Assembly: GCA_035713725.1 (NCBI GenBank)
Contig: DASTMZ010000135.1
Location: 1 to 12,098 of the forward strand
DNA from: DASQPR01 sp035713725
Lineage (GTDB): Bacteria > Actinomycetota > Actinomycetes > Mycobacteriales > Micromonosporaceae
Length of the DNA stretch: 12,098 nucleotides
Reading direction: 5' to 3'
In this document: in pieces, positions 1 to 7,471 of the stretch
Layout: the number at the start of each line of letters is the position of its first letter
How positions within the stretch are numbered: the first letter of the stretch is position 1
Notes under the pieces: model-generated
What the model was told of the DNA's origin: nothing
What the model saw: the letters and a program-made list of their open reading frames with translations, nothing else
Database searches by the model: none
Program-made: the position numbers and the translations under genes

Positions 1-637
1 GGGCGGCATTGCTGATCGCCGCGCCGGCCGTCGCCGCCAAGGCGATCGCGAGTTCCTCGTCGTCCCGGCTGAACTCCGCGCCGTGCTGCTTGTCGGTCAG
101 GTACAGGTTGCCGTACAGGCGCCGCCCCACCCGGATCGGTACCCCCAAGAACGTCCGCATCCGGGGATGGTGTTCGGGATACCCTACCGATGCGACGTGC
201 GCGCCGACGTCCGGTATCCGCAGCGGCTCGGGATAGTCGATCAGGCGGCCGAGAAGTCCCTTACCCTCGGGAAGATGGCCGATCGCGGACACCCTGTCGT
301 CGTCGATGCCCAGATGCAGAAAGCGCACCAAGCGCCCTTGCTCGACCAGACCGAGTGCCGCGTACCGCGCATCGACCAGCGTCCGGGCCGCTCCCAGGAT
401 GTGATGCAGAACCTCGTCCAGGTCGACCGCGGCCGCCACGGTCCGGCTCGCCCGCAACAGTCCACGGAGCCGGCCCTGAGTCTGCTGGACATCACGGGCG
501 CGGGCGATCAACTGCTCGAGTAGCTCATCGAGCTCCAGCCGGGCAACGTACGGGAAACCTTCGGATTCGAGCACGTTTGGCTCGTCGTCGGCACTCAGCG
601 GGCCATGTTCGCCCGTCTCTTGCGGATCAGATGACAT
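1..637 (-). CDS. devS: DevS/DosT-like haem GAF sensor histidine kinase, N-terminal 212 residues (partial)
   Basis: Oxygen/redox-sensing kinase of the DosR two-component system; only the first 212 codons are in the window and the rest runs off the left edge. After an acidic lead (residues 1-45) and a short helical linker, a GAF domain spans about 60-212. It carries the family stretches RMRTFLGVPIRV (159-170) and GNLYLTDK (176-183). By alignment from memory, His157 matches the haem-ligating His149 of M. tuberculosis DevS and Tyr179 matches its distal Tyr171. Gly96 falls where DevS has Glu87 and DosT has Gly85, so haem access may resemble DosT. The ATG at 637 has GGGAG just upstream. The second GAF and the kinase core (HisKA_3/HATPase) are expected beyond the edge and are not seen. 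The USP gene at 765-1325 lies upstream on the same strand, a neighbourhood like Rv3134c-devR-devS but without devR between. The gene symbol is by similarity only. Confidence 0.88.
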   Translation of the reverse strand, partial: MSSDPQETGEHGPLSADDEPNVLESEGFPYVARLELDELLEQLIARARDVQQTQGRLRGLLRASRTVAAAVDLDEVLHHILGAARTLVDARYAALGLVEQGRLVRFLHLGIDDDRVSAIGHLPEGKGLLGRLIDYPEPLRIPDVGAHVASVGYPEHHPRMRTFLGVPIRVGRRLYGNLYLTDKQHGAEFSRDDEELAIALAATAGAAISNAA

Positions 638-764
638 GACACTCCCAGATCGGAGCTACCAGTCTTCTGCCACAATCTCACGGGACCGCACGTGAGGTAC
701 AGGGGCTTGACCGCATCGCTACGGTGGTGGATGTCCCGGCCGCTATCGGCGACGGAACGACAGA
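638..764. other. Gap between the USP gene and the kinase gene
   Basis: This 127-base gap separates the stop of the USP gene from the kinase start, both on the minus strand. I find no match to GGGnCnnnnGnCCC and no strong hairpin. The kinase may be read through from the USP promoter or use an unrecognised promoter here. Confidence 0.4.
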
Positions 765-1325
765 TCATGATCCGTCTGGGGCCATACCGACACCGGGGGC
801 CGGTGGCGATTCGGACGGGCGGCTCCACGCCCCTGTCAACAGCAGATCGGCCTCGTGCATCACCTGCTTCGTTAGCCGTCGGCCCGATCGCCGCGCCAAG
901 GCGGGCGGCGGCACGATGATCACCGGGCAACTCGCGTGCCGAGAGCAGTACTTGGCAACGGCGGCACGACGTAGGCCGGTCCATCGGCGTGAGCCTGAGC
1001 CGCCGACCACCACGAGATCGCGTGCGTTATCAGCGACCAGGACCAGTGCACGTCCGGCGGCTCCTTCGCACAGCGTTATCTCGGAGGCCGTGCCAGCGGG
1101 CTGGCACCCGAGCGCCTCGGCGAACACCTTCACCACGTATTCGGTGGCACCCTTCACGAGCACATCCCGCCACTGGGCGTTGGTGGGTCCGCAGCTGTAC
1201 GTGCGGACCGCGATCAATGGCACGCCGCGCTCGCGGGCCTGCGCCACCGCGTATCTCAGCGCTTGGTATCCGGCGACCGTATCGCTGATTCCGACGATCA
1301 CACGTCCGGACTCGGAAGTCTCCAT
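765..1325 (-). CDS. Universal stress protein, single UspA domain with divergent nucleotide loop
   Basis: UspA-fold cytosolic protein of 186 residues, a family typical of DosR regulons. The start is METSESGRVIVGISDT; the ATG at 1325 has a strong GAGGAGG site 6-7 bases upstream, and upstream in-frame codons lack family similarity. The alpha/beta UspA fold covers residues 7-140, with the first strand and Asp15, a core VVVGGSGS (105-112) and the closing strand PVIIVPP (134-140). The usual ATP loop G-x2-G-x9-G-[S/T] ends here in Ala-Ala (121-122) instead of Gly-Ser, so ATP binding may be weak or lost. About 45 residues follow the domain as a basic, then Pro/Ser-rich tail. It is divergent from the ATPase at 1625, and two DosR-like boxes sit between them. 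Confidence 0.88.
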   Translation of the reverse strand: METSESGRVIVGISDTVAGYQALRYAVAQARERGVPLIAVRTYSCGPTNAQWRDVLVKGATEYVVKVFAEALGCQPAGTASEITLCEGAAGRALVLVADNARDLVVVGGSGSRRWTGLRRAAVAKYCSRHASCPVIIVPPPALARRSGRRLTKQVMHEADLLLTGAWSRPSESPPAPGVGMAPDGS

Positions 1326-1399
1326 GGAAGCCTCCTCGGGTTGACTCAGCCTCGCGCCCGGCGTGCGAATTGCGACAGGGTCTCGGTACCCGTCCGGTG

Positions 1400-1413
1400 T
1401 GGACGAAGGTCCC
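1400..1413. promoter_or_regulatory. DosR-like box (one mismatch)
   Basis: TGGACGAAGGTCCC; its reverse complement GGGACCTTCGTCCA is close to the M. tuberculosis DosR core GGGACCTTCGGCCC. It matches GGGnCnnnnGnCCC except at the first base. It starts 74 bases upstream of the USP ATG and 34 bases from the next box, about three helical turns, as in the paired boxes of known DosR promoters. Confidence 0.7.
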
Positions 1414-1433
1414 CAGCGCAGCGGGTCGCCGTA

Positions 1434-1447
1434 GGGCCGAAGGATCC
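1434..1447. promoter_or_regulatory. DosR-like box (one mismatch)
   Basis: GGGCCGAAGGATCC matches GGGnCnnnnGnCCC except at position 12 and contains the characteristic GGGCCGAAGG half. It is the second member of a tandem pair, in phase with the box at 1400, and lies 177 bases upstream of the ATPase start. Confidence 0.65.
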
Positions 1448-1624
1448 ATCGACGAGGGACCACCAAACCCTGCCCCGATCGCCGCGCTCGCGAGATGCTG
1501 TCGCTGAAGTGCCGCGCAGGCCGTTGCGCCGAAGTCGGCGGCTGCGCCCGGAGCGACTCTGTGACGACCACCGCTCAGTTGCGCGCCGGCGTGCTCGGTC
1601 GACTTTCAAGTCGGAGGTGAAGGG

Positions 1625-4414
1625 ATGACATCTCTGGTCGGCCGCGATGTAGGCGACCCGCCGCGGACCGGCGTCGTCGCCGATCGGAGCTTTCATATCG
1701 ATCCGCGCACTCCGGTGCCACACCTCCTCAGCGATCTGCACTCCACGCCATCGGGCCTGTCGACTCGAGAGGCCGCTCGCCGGCTCGAACGCTACGGTCC
1801 AAACACGCTGGTTCGACGAGGTCGCCGACCATGGCAGCAAGATCTTGCCCGGCAATTCACGCATCCGTTGGCACTGCTCCTGTGGCTGGCGGCCGCGCTG
1901 GCCGCCGCGGACCAAACGATGGCACTCGCCATCGCGATCGTCGCGGTGATCGTGCTCAACGCCCTGCTGGCGTTCGCGCAGGAGCGGCAGGCCGAACGTG
2001 CCGTAGAGGCACTTGCGAATTACCTGCCGGACCGGTCAACGGTTCGACGCGATGGGCATCGAATGGTAGTAGCGGCGAGCGACCTTGTCCCTGGTGACAT
2101 CCTGTTGCTTGACGCCGGCGACCGGGTCTCGGCGGACGCGCGCGTCATCGACGGCATCCTCGAAGTCGACATGGCCGCGCTCACCGGTGAATCCATGCCC
2201 GTGCAACGCTCGGTGACGCCCGGGGATCCATCCGATTCCCTGCTCCACCAGCACGATCTGATCTTCAGCGGTACCACCTGCACGTCCGGCGAGGCGACCG
2301 CGGTCGTATTCGCCACCGGCATGTCGACCGAGATCGGCCGCATCGCGGCGCTGAGCCAGCGTGTGACGCGCGAGGACAGCCCGTTGGAGAAGCAGGTCAA
2401 GCGTGCGGCATGGTTGATCGCCGCGGTCGCGGTCGGCGTCGGCCTCGCCTTCCTGCCGATCGGCACGCTCGCCGCGCACCTCCCGCTGCCCGATGCGGCC
2501 ACGTTCGCGATCGGTCTCCTGGTCGCGAACGTACCCGAGGGCTTGTTGCCGACGATCACTCTCGCGCTCGCGGTCGGAGTGCGGATACTCGCCCGTTCCG
2601 GCGCACTGGTCAAGCGACTGTCCGCGGTCGAGACGCTCGGCTCGACGACGGTGATCTGCACCGACAAGACCGGCACGCTCACCCGCAATCGGATGGCCGT
2701 CACGTCGATCTGGACGCCGACCGCCGGCGACGTTGCCGAGGCGGCGGTCGATGGCTCCGACATGACAATGCGGGCCGTGGCGGAAACGTGCGCCGCATGC
2801 AACGACGCGGAACTCGGACCGGAGCCGACGCACAACACCGGTGATCCCACGGAGGTGGCATTGCTGGTCGCCGCGGCCGCGACGGGCATCGATACGTCGC
2901 TTGCCCATCGGGACGCCATGCGCCAGCATCGGTTTGCGTTCGATCCGACGCTTCGACTCATGAGCACCATCGATCGCGACGGTGATGTCGCAGTCGTCCA
3001 CACCAAGGGTGCGCCGGAGGATGTCCTCGCCCGAGCCACCCGCATCGCCGCAGCGGACGGCCCTCGCGCAATCACCGCGGCCGACCGGGAACTCCTCGCC
3101 TCGGCCACCAATGGCTATGCGACTCGCGGCCTGCGTGTGCTCGCGCTCGCGTCGCGCAAGCTGCCCGACGATCGCATGCCGACGACACGCGACGAAGCCG
3201 AGCAGGACTTGACCTTTCTCGGCATGGCCGCGATGTTCGATCCACCCCGACCCGAGGTCGCCGGCGCCGTATCCGAATGCCGGACCGCTGGCCTACGGAT
3301 GATCGTCGTGACCGGCGACCACGGACAGACCGCCGCCGAGCTCGCCCGCCAGGTCGGCATCGTCGGCGCACACCCATACATCGTGACCGGTCCGGAGCTC
3401 GATGCCATGAGCGAGGCCACGCTCGACCGACTGCTCGCGTCCGAGCCGGAGGTGATCTTCGCGCGCGCCACGCCCGAGGCGAAACTGCGGATCGCCGACG
3501 CATTGCAAGCGACCGGCCACGTCGTCGCGATGACCGGCGACGGCGTCAACGACGCACCCGCGCTGCGGCGAGCCGACATCGGCGTGGCGATGGGCGAGTC
3601 AGGAACCGACGTCGCGCGCGAAGCGGCCACAATGGTGCTCACCGACGACAACTTCGCCACGATTGTCACCGCGGTGGAGGCGGGTCGTCGCGTCTACGAC
3701 AACGTCCGCAAGTTCATCTTGTACATCTTCGCCCATGCCACCCCCGAGGTCGTTCCGTTCCTGCTCTACGCGCTGTCTGGCGGCCGCATTCCCCTGCCGC
3801 TCACGGTGTTGCAGATCCTCGCCATCGATCTCGGTACCGAGACGCTGCCGGCGCTCGCACTCGGTCGTGAGCCCGCCGAGGCCGGTTTGATGAGACGACC
3901 ACCCCGGCCGAGCAGTCAGGGCGTCATTGACCGAGCCATGCTCACGCGGAGCTGGCTCCTGCTCGGTGGCGTGTCGACTGCGCTCGTGTTGTGTGGCTTC
4001 TTCCTCACGCTGATGAGCGGCGGGTGGCACCTGGGCGCCGTCACGGCCGTGGGCGCGCCGCTTCACCACGTCTGGCAGCAGGCGACCACGATGACGTTTC
4101 TCGGGATCGTGGCCTGTCAGGTCGGCACCGCGATGGCCGCGCGCACGCAGGTCGCCTCGCTTCGGAGCATCGGACTGTTCAGCAACCGACTTCTGCTCTG
4201 GGGCATCGCCTTCGAGCTAGCGTTCGCGGCGGCCGTGGTAGGCGTGCCGTGGGCGCAGCACGTGTTCGGCACGGCGATGCCCCGTCCGACCGAACTCGCC
4301 CTGCTCATACCATTTCCGGTCATAGTATGGGGCGCCGACGAGCTCGTTCGCGCGCGCCGCCGCCGACGAGGAGCGACTCGCGCCGTGTGGTCTCGGCCGA
4401 TTTCGCCGCGATGA
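1625..4414 (+). CDS. P2-type cation-transporting ATPase with IIC-like membrane motifs
   Basis: Integral membrane ion pump of 929 residues, usual length for P2 ATPases, driven by an aspartyl-phosphate cycle. The ATG at 1625 follows GGAGG by 7 bases. Order: cation-ATPase N-domain (about 31-75), TM1-2 (80-119), actuator with TGES (187-190), TM3-4 (262-320) with VPEGLL (303-308), phosphorylation site DKTGTLT (Asp347), nucleotide domain with KGAPE (461-465), TGDHGQT (563-569), hinge TGDGVNDAP (637-645), then TM5-TM10 (about 700-910). Candidate ion ligands are Glu305, Glu708, Asp735 and Glu739. M4 NVPEGLL and M6 IDLGTETLPALALG resemble Na,K/H,K-type (IIC) pumps more than Ca pumps, while the M5 Asn of Na,K-ATPase is replaced by Ala. 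The DosR-regulon pump CtpF is the obvious comparison, but the ion cannot be assigned from sequence. Confidence 0.93.
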   Translation: MTSLVGRDVGDPPRTGVVADRSFHIDPRTPVPHLLSDLHSTPSGLSTREAARRLERYGPNTLVRRGRRPWQQDLARQFTHPLALLLWLAAALAAADQTMALAIAIVAVIVLNALLAFAQERQAERAVEALANYLPDRSTVRRDGHRMVVAASDLVPGDILLLDAGDRVSADARVIDGILEVDMAALTGESMPVQRSVTPGDPSDSLLHQHDLIFSGTTCTSGEATAVVFATGMSTEIGRIAALSQRVTREDSPLEKQVKRAAWLIAAVAVGVGLAFLPIGTLAAHLPLPDAATFAIGLLVANVPEGLLPTITLALAVGVRILARSGALVKRLSAVETLGSTTVICTDKTGTLTRNRMAVTSIWTPTAGDVAEAAVDGSDMTMRAVAETCAACNDAELGPEPTHNTGDPTEVALLVAAAATGIDTSLAHRDAMRQHRFAFDPTLRLMSTIDRDGDVAVVHTKGAPEDVLARATRIAAADGPRAITAADRELLASATNGYATRGLRVLALASRKLPDDRMPTTRDEAEQDLTFLGMAAMFDPPRPEVAGAVSECRTAGLRMIVVTGDHGQTAAELARQVGIVGAHPYIVTGPELDAMSEATLDRLLASEPEVIFARATPEAKLRIADALQATGHVVAMTGDGVNDAPALRRADIGVAMGESGTDVAREAATMVLTDDNFATIVTAVEAGRRVYDNVRKFILYIFAHATPEVVPFLLYALSGGRIPLPLTVLQILAIDLGTETLPALALGREPAEAGLMRRPPRPSSQGVIDRAMLTRSWLLLGGVSTALVLCGFFLTLMSGGWHLGAVTAVGAPLHHVWQQATTMTFLGIVACQVGTAMAARTQVASLRSIGLFSNRLLLWGIAFELAFAAAVVGVPWAQHVFGTAMPRPTELALLIPFPVIVWGADELVRARRRRRGATRAVWSRPISPR

Positions 4415-4453
4415 CCGAGCCCGTAACCCCACACGCGGTGTTCAAGACGTCGG

Positions 4454-5641
4454 CTAAGCGGCCGCGACCACGGAGGCATCGTCCGCGATCGGGATGGCCA
4501 GGCCGTTACCGGGATCGAAGAAATACGCCCGGTCCATATCCAGTCGCAGTGTCACTTTGCCGCCGGTCCGGACCTCAGCGTTGGCCTTGACGTTGGCCGT
4601 CCACATACCGATCAGTTCCGTGTCTGTTCCGCCGCCGACCGCATCCGGCACCTCAAATGGCGGCACGAAAAGCACGTTCTTCTCGCTCCCCAGATCCTCG
4701 ACGACGGCTGCGGTTACCGTGATGCAGGCGCCGTCATCAGACGAACCGGTGTCCACGGAGATCGCGTACGGGCGCAGCCCGGCGACGACCTCACGACCGA
4801 CAAACGCGGCGAGCGTCGGTCGGCGCCGGAGCTGGCTGTCCGGAACGGGCCACCGTTGGCCGCCGACCGACAGCATCAGCGCCCCGTCCGCGCCGGCGTC
4901 CAGCTTGCCGCTCACGAGGTTCATGGCTGGCGAACCGATGAACCCCGCAACGAACAGGTTGCACGGTGTTTGGTACAGCTCCTTCGGCGTGCCTACCTGT
5001 TGCAGGCGGCCGGCGTTCAACACCGCTATCCGATGCCCGAGCGTCATCGCTTCGATCTGGTCGTGTGTCACATACAGCGTCGTCGTACCCCACTCGCGAT
5101 GCAGCCGGATCAGCTCGCCGCGCATGGCGACGCGGAGCTTCGCATCGAGGTTCGATAGCGGCTCGTCCATCAGGAATACCTTCGGGTGGCGAACCATGGC
5201 GCGGCCCATCGCGACGCGCTGGCGCTGGCCGCCCGACAGCGCCCGCGGTTTGCGATCCACGAGGGACTCGAGCGCGAGCATGTGCGCGACGTTGTCCACC
5301 TCGCTGCGTGCGGTCTCCTTTGGCACGTGCCGGAGCTTGAGGCTGAACCCCAGGTTCTCGGCGACTGTCATGTGGGAGTACAACGCGTAGTTCTGGAACA
5401 CCATCGCGATGTCGCGATCCTTCGGGGACAAGTCATCGACCACCCGGCCACCGATCGATACCGATCCAGTGGTGGCGGTGTCGAGCCCCGCGACTATCCG
5501 GAGCAGCGTCGACTTGCCGCACCCGGACGGACCGACCAGCACGACGAACTCGCCGTCAAGGACTGTCAGATCAACGTTCTCGAGAGCGACCGTCCCGTCC
5601 GGAAAGATCTTGCTAACCTGCTCCAACACCACATCGGCCAT
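4454..5641 (-). CDS. MsiK/UgpC/MalK-type ABC importer ATPase
   Basis: ATP-hydrolysing subunit of a carbohydrate (CUT1) importer on the inner face of the membrane, 395 residues, full length for the family. Walker A is GPSGCGKST (37-45), Q-loop Gln83, signature LSGGQ (135-139), Walker B FLMDE with Asp159/Glu160, D-loop NLDAKLR, and switch His193. The C-terminal 150 residues form the TOBE/MalK regulatory region. The ATG at 5641 (MADVVLEQVS) has AGGGAGG about 6 bases upstream and begins where the family begins; an upstream ATG at 5704 adds 21 unrelated residues. No permease or binding-protein gene is in the window, as for MsiK, which serves several sugar transporters. It converges on the ATPase gene with 39 bases between stops. 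A perfect DosR-like box lies 118 bases upstream. Confidence 0.93.
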   Translation of the reverse strand: MADVVLEQVSKIFPDGTVALENVDLTVLDGEFVVLVGPSGCGKSTLLRIVAGLDTATTGSVSIGGRVVDDLSPKDRDIAMVFQNYALYSHMTVAENLGFSLKLRHVPKETARSEVDNVAHMLALESLVDRKPRALSGGQRQRVAMGRAMVRHPKVFLMDEPLSNLDAKLRVAMRGELIRLHREWGTTTLYVTHDQIEAMTLGHRIAVLNAGRLQQVGTPKELYQTPCNLFVAGFIGSPAMNLVSGKLDAGADGALMLSVGGQRWPVPDSQLRRRPTLAAFVGREVVAGLRPYAISVDTGSSDDGACITVTAAVVEDLGSEKNVLFVPPFEVPDAVGGGTDTELIGMWTANVKANAEVRTGGKVTLRLDMDRAYFFDPGNGLAIPIADDASVVAAA

Positions 5642-5759
5642 GACGGCCTCCCTGTCGACTCGCGTCCATGAGCGGTCGTGCGCCAGTGGCGTCGGGAACG
5701 GCACGCATGGCGACGCTCGCCTCTACCACGAGCGTCCTCGGCGGGCTGGGACGGGCTCA

Positions 5760-5773
5760 GGGCCGAAGGTCCC
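5760..5773. promoter_or_regulatory. DosR-like box (perfect)
   Basis: GGGCCGAAGGTCCC, whose reverse complement GGGACCTTCGGCCC is, from memory, the published mycobacterial DosR core itself. It sits in the 170-base gap upstream of the ABC ATPase gene. The other flanking gene ends here, so the box can only serve the ABC gene. Confidence 0.82.
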
Positions 5774-5787
5774 CAGGCGAGTAGGCA

Positions 5788-5803
5788 GACCGTCACGACG
5801 GTC
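5788..5803. terminator. Small hairpin after the USP/membrane protein pair
   Basis: GACCGT and ACGGTC form a 6-bp stem with a CACG loop just past the stop of the gene at 5812. No T-run follows, so it is only a weak candidate terminator. Confidence 0.3.
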
Positions 5804-5811
5804 GCGGTCGC

Positions 5812-6339
5812 TCAGCGGCGCTCGGTGTTCGACGTCCCGAGCAGGATCATGCCGAGCCTGATCAGAAAGACCAGCACCCCGATGGCCGTACCAATTGTCG
5901 CCAGCACCAGCAGAACGTGGGCGGCCGTCGTCCACGCGGGCGCCGGAAAGTCGAACGGGAAGACACTCAACAAACTGATGAGTGCCGCGAGGCCGAGGGT
6001 CGTCGTCAACACGTTCCCCGCGGCAACCAGCCATCGCGGGTCATACGCCACATACACCAGGTTCGCCGCCATCGTCGCGAGCCACGACAGGTTGAACCAA
6101 GGCAGCACCAGCCGGGCATCGGCGGTCAGGACCGATACGGCGTGCCATGTCGGGTGGATGTTGGCGAGGTACCAGATGACGCCATTGATCGCCGCGGCGA
6201 CGAGGTAGCCGGCGCGACGGGCCGGCGGCGGGGGCCGTCGTGGGACGCGGTCGGCCGCGGCGCCCGGACGGTGGGCCGCCGTCGGCCCGCAGGTCACGTC
6301 GGAGTCGCCGGTGGGTGTTGGTGACTCGAGGTTCCGCAT
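5812..6339 (-). CDS. Four-helix membrane protein of unknown function
   Basis: Hypothetical integral membrane protein of 175 residues. A hydrophilic, Pro/Arg-rich N-terminus (1-42) precedes four hydrophobic segments at about 43-60, 78-98, 104-125 and 137-168. The Arg-rich N-terminus suggests both ends are cytoplasmic. The pattern of a first helix followed by a loop with VLTADARLVLPWFNLSW, then a helix ending in YDPRW and a later FPFDF turn, is what I recall from small actinobacterial membrane proteins annotated only as hypothetical. The ATG at 6339 lies 9 bases after the stop of the tandem USP gene, so the two form an operon; its ribosome site is weak (TAGGCG), so coupled translation or a later start in the disordered N-terminus is possible. 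No catalytic motif is seen. Confidence 0.75.
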   Translation of the reverse strand: MRNLESPTPTGDSDVTCGPTAAHRPGAAADRVPRRPPPPARRAGYLVAAAINGVIWYLANIHPTWHAVSVLTADARLVLPWFNLSWLATMAANLVYVAYDPRWLVAAGNVLTTTLGLAALISLLSVFPFDFPAPAWTTAAHVLLVLATIGTAIGVLVFLIRLGMILLGTSNTERR

Positions 6340-6348
6340 CGCGAACGC

Positions 6349-7365
6349 CTACGACGCCGGGTGGTCCACGTACGGGCCGCGGATCACGAACACCGGGCAA
6401 TGCGACTGGTGGATCAGCGCTTGGGTCACCGATCCGGTGCGCAGTCCGGGGAACCCGCCGCGACCGCGAGCCGCGACGACCACGGCGCCGGCTTGAGCCG
6501 ATAGCCCGACGAGGGCCTTGCGCGGATCCTGGTCGACCAGGCGCCGGCGGACCGGCACGCCAAGGCATTCGTTGTCGAATCCAGCGAGCACGCCCCAGTG
6601 CAAGGGATCGACATCGTCGCTCCACTCGCCGGCCGCCGCGTGCAAGGCGACCACGCCGACGCCACGCAACCGAGCCTCGGCGACCGCGAACTCGAACGCG
6701 CCGTACGACTCGTCGGAGCCGTCTATGCCGACCAGCACGGGGTGCTCCATCCACTCCAGGCCGCTTGGCCGCGGCGGGACCCGGACGATGAGCACCGGTG
6801 ATTCGGCATGCGCCGCCACATGGTGGGCGACGGAGCCCGTCGTCAGCTCACTGAACCCACCGCGGCCACGCGTCCCGACAACCATCAGGCCCGCGCCTGC
6901 CGCCGCCGTGATGAGCTCTCCGGCGGCCGGGCCGACACGCAGCTCCGTCGAGACCGCAAGCGCCGGCTCCAACACCCGAGCGCGGTCGGAGCCGTCGGCG
7001 AGCAACTCTGCACCGGTCGTCCGCAACGCATCGCGGCGCCCCGACCGCAGCGTTGCGTCCTGGACATGCACGATCCGCATCCGCCAGCCACGCCACATCG
7101 CCTCGCGAGCCGCCTGCTCGACGGCGAGGTAGCCACCGGCGGAGTCGTCCATGGCGGCAACCACGTAGGGCTGCGGCCGCTCCAAGGTCACCATCGTCTC
7201 GCCGGCCGTCGCGCCCGGTTCAAGTGCGGGTTCGTAGTGATCGGACCGGGCGGCCTCGGTCAATAGGTACCTCGACAGCGAGTCGCGGTAGCCACCTGGG
7301 GTGAGGTTCGTGGTCCTTTCCCGCATCGCCTCGTGTTGCGCGCGCTGCGCTTCCATCCCGTTCAT
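6349..7365 (-). CDS. Tandem-domain universal stress protein
   Basis: Cytosolic stress protein with two UspA domains in 338 residues, the two-domain layout common among DosR-regulon USPs. A 65-residue polar N-terminal extension is followed by domain 1 (about 66-197) and domain 2 (about 208-331). The ATP loop in domain 1 is intact, GTRGRGG...TTGS (164-178). Domain 2 has AARGRGG...RTGS (298-312), with the first Gly replaced by Ala. Each domain starts with the usual acidic nucleotide-binding segment (MDDSAGG 72-78, GIDGSDE 213-219). The ATG at 7365 has GGAGGGG 2-3 bases upstream; a further in-frame ATG at 7356 is an alternative, and the ATG at 7398 has no good site. It is co-transcribed with the membrane protein at 5812, and a DosR-like box lies 62 bases upstream. 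Confidence 0.92.
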   Translation of the reverse strand: MNGMEAQRAQHEAMRERTTNLTPGGYRDSLSRYLLTEAARSDHYEPALEPGATAGETMVTLERPQPYVVAAMDDSAGGYLAVEQAAREAMWRGWRMRIVHVQDATLRSGRRDALRTTGAELLADGSDRARVLEPALAVSTELRVGPAAGELITAAAGAGLMVVGTRGRGGFSELTTGSVAHHVAAHAESPVLIVRVPPRPSGLEWMEHPVLVGIDGSDESYGAFEFAVAEARLRGVGVVALHAAAGEWSDDVDPLHWGVLAGFDNECLGVPVRRRLVDQDPRKALVGLSAQAGAVVVAARGRGGFPGLRTGSVTQALIHQSHCPVFVIRGPYVDHPAS

Positions 7366-7427
7366 GGCCCCTCCAGATGCACTCGGCCTCTTACTCAACG
7401 CTCATCCGGCCAAGCGGGCCATGACCA

Positions 7428-7441
7428 GGGCCATCGGACCC
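7428..7441. promoter_or_regulatory. DosR-like box (fits the pattern)
   Basis: GGGCCATCGGACCC fits GGGnCnnnnGnCCC at all fixed positions, though its centre is less typical. It lies 62 bases upstream of the tandem USP start, a usual distance for a DosR operator. Confidence 0.65.
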
Positions 7442-7471
7442 ATTTCGTGGGTACGTCCGCTGATCGCTAAC

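Larger units (their letters stand above)
1326..1624. promoter_or_regulatory. Divergent promoter region between USP and ATPase genes
   Basis: This 299-base non-coding stretch between two divergent starts contains two DosR-like boxes (1400-1413 and 1434-1447) nearer the USP side and the ribosome site of the ATPase (GGAGG, 1613-1617). Open frames crossing it lack family similarity. Co-regulation of both genes is inferred from the arrangement. Confidence 0.65.

Noticed and set aside
83..523. Plus-strand frame of 146 codons across the kinase region
   Set aside because: Low-complexity Gln/Arg product without similarity; the minus strand encodes a clear GAF domain.
681..695. GGGACCGCACGTGAG upstream of the kinase as a DosR box
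   Set aside because: Only the left half fits; the required G at position 10 and the CCC end are absent.
1601..1612. GACTTTCAAGTC as another operator
   Set aside because: Palindromic but lacks the GGG/CCC ends of the DosR box, and it abuts the ribosome site of the ATPase.
2020..3111. Long open frame antisense to the ATPase (363 codons), with others nearby on both strands
   Set aside because: High GC leaves open frames opposite real genes; the product is Ser/Ala/Arg-rich with no domain, and the sense strand has every ATPase motif.
1625..4414. Naming the pump ctpF outright
   Set aside because: Cluster context fits, but the M4 and M6 motifs read as IIC rather than Ca-type, so the symbol is not justified.
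4415..4453. Terminator between the convergent ATPase and ABC genes
   Set aside because: Only a 4-bp ACAC/GTGT stem is visible, too short to support a call.
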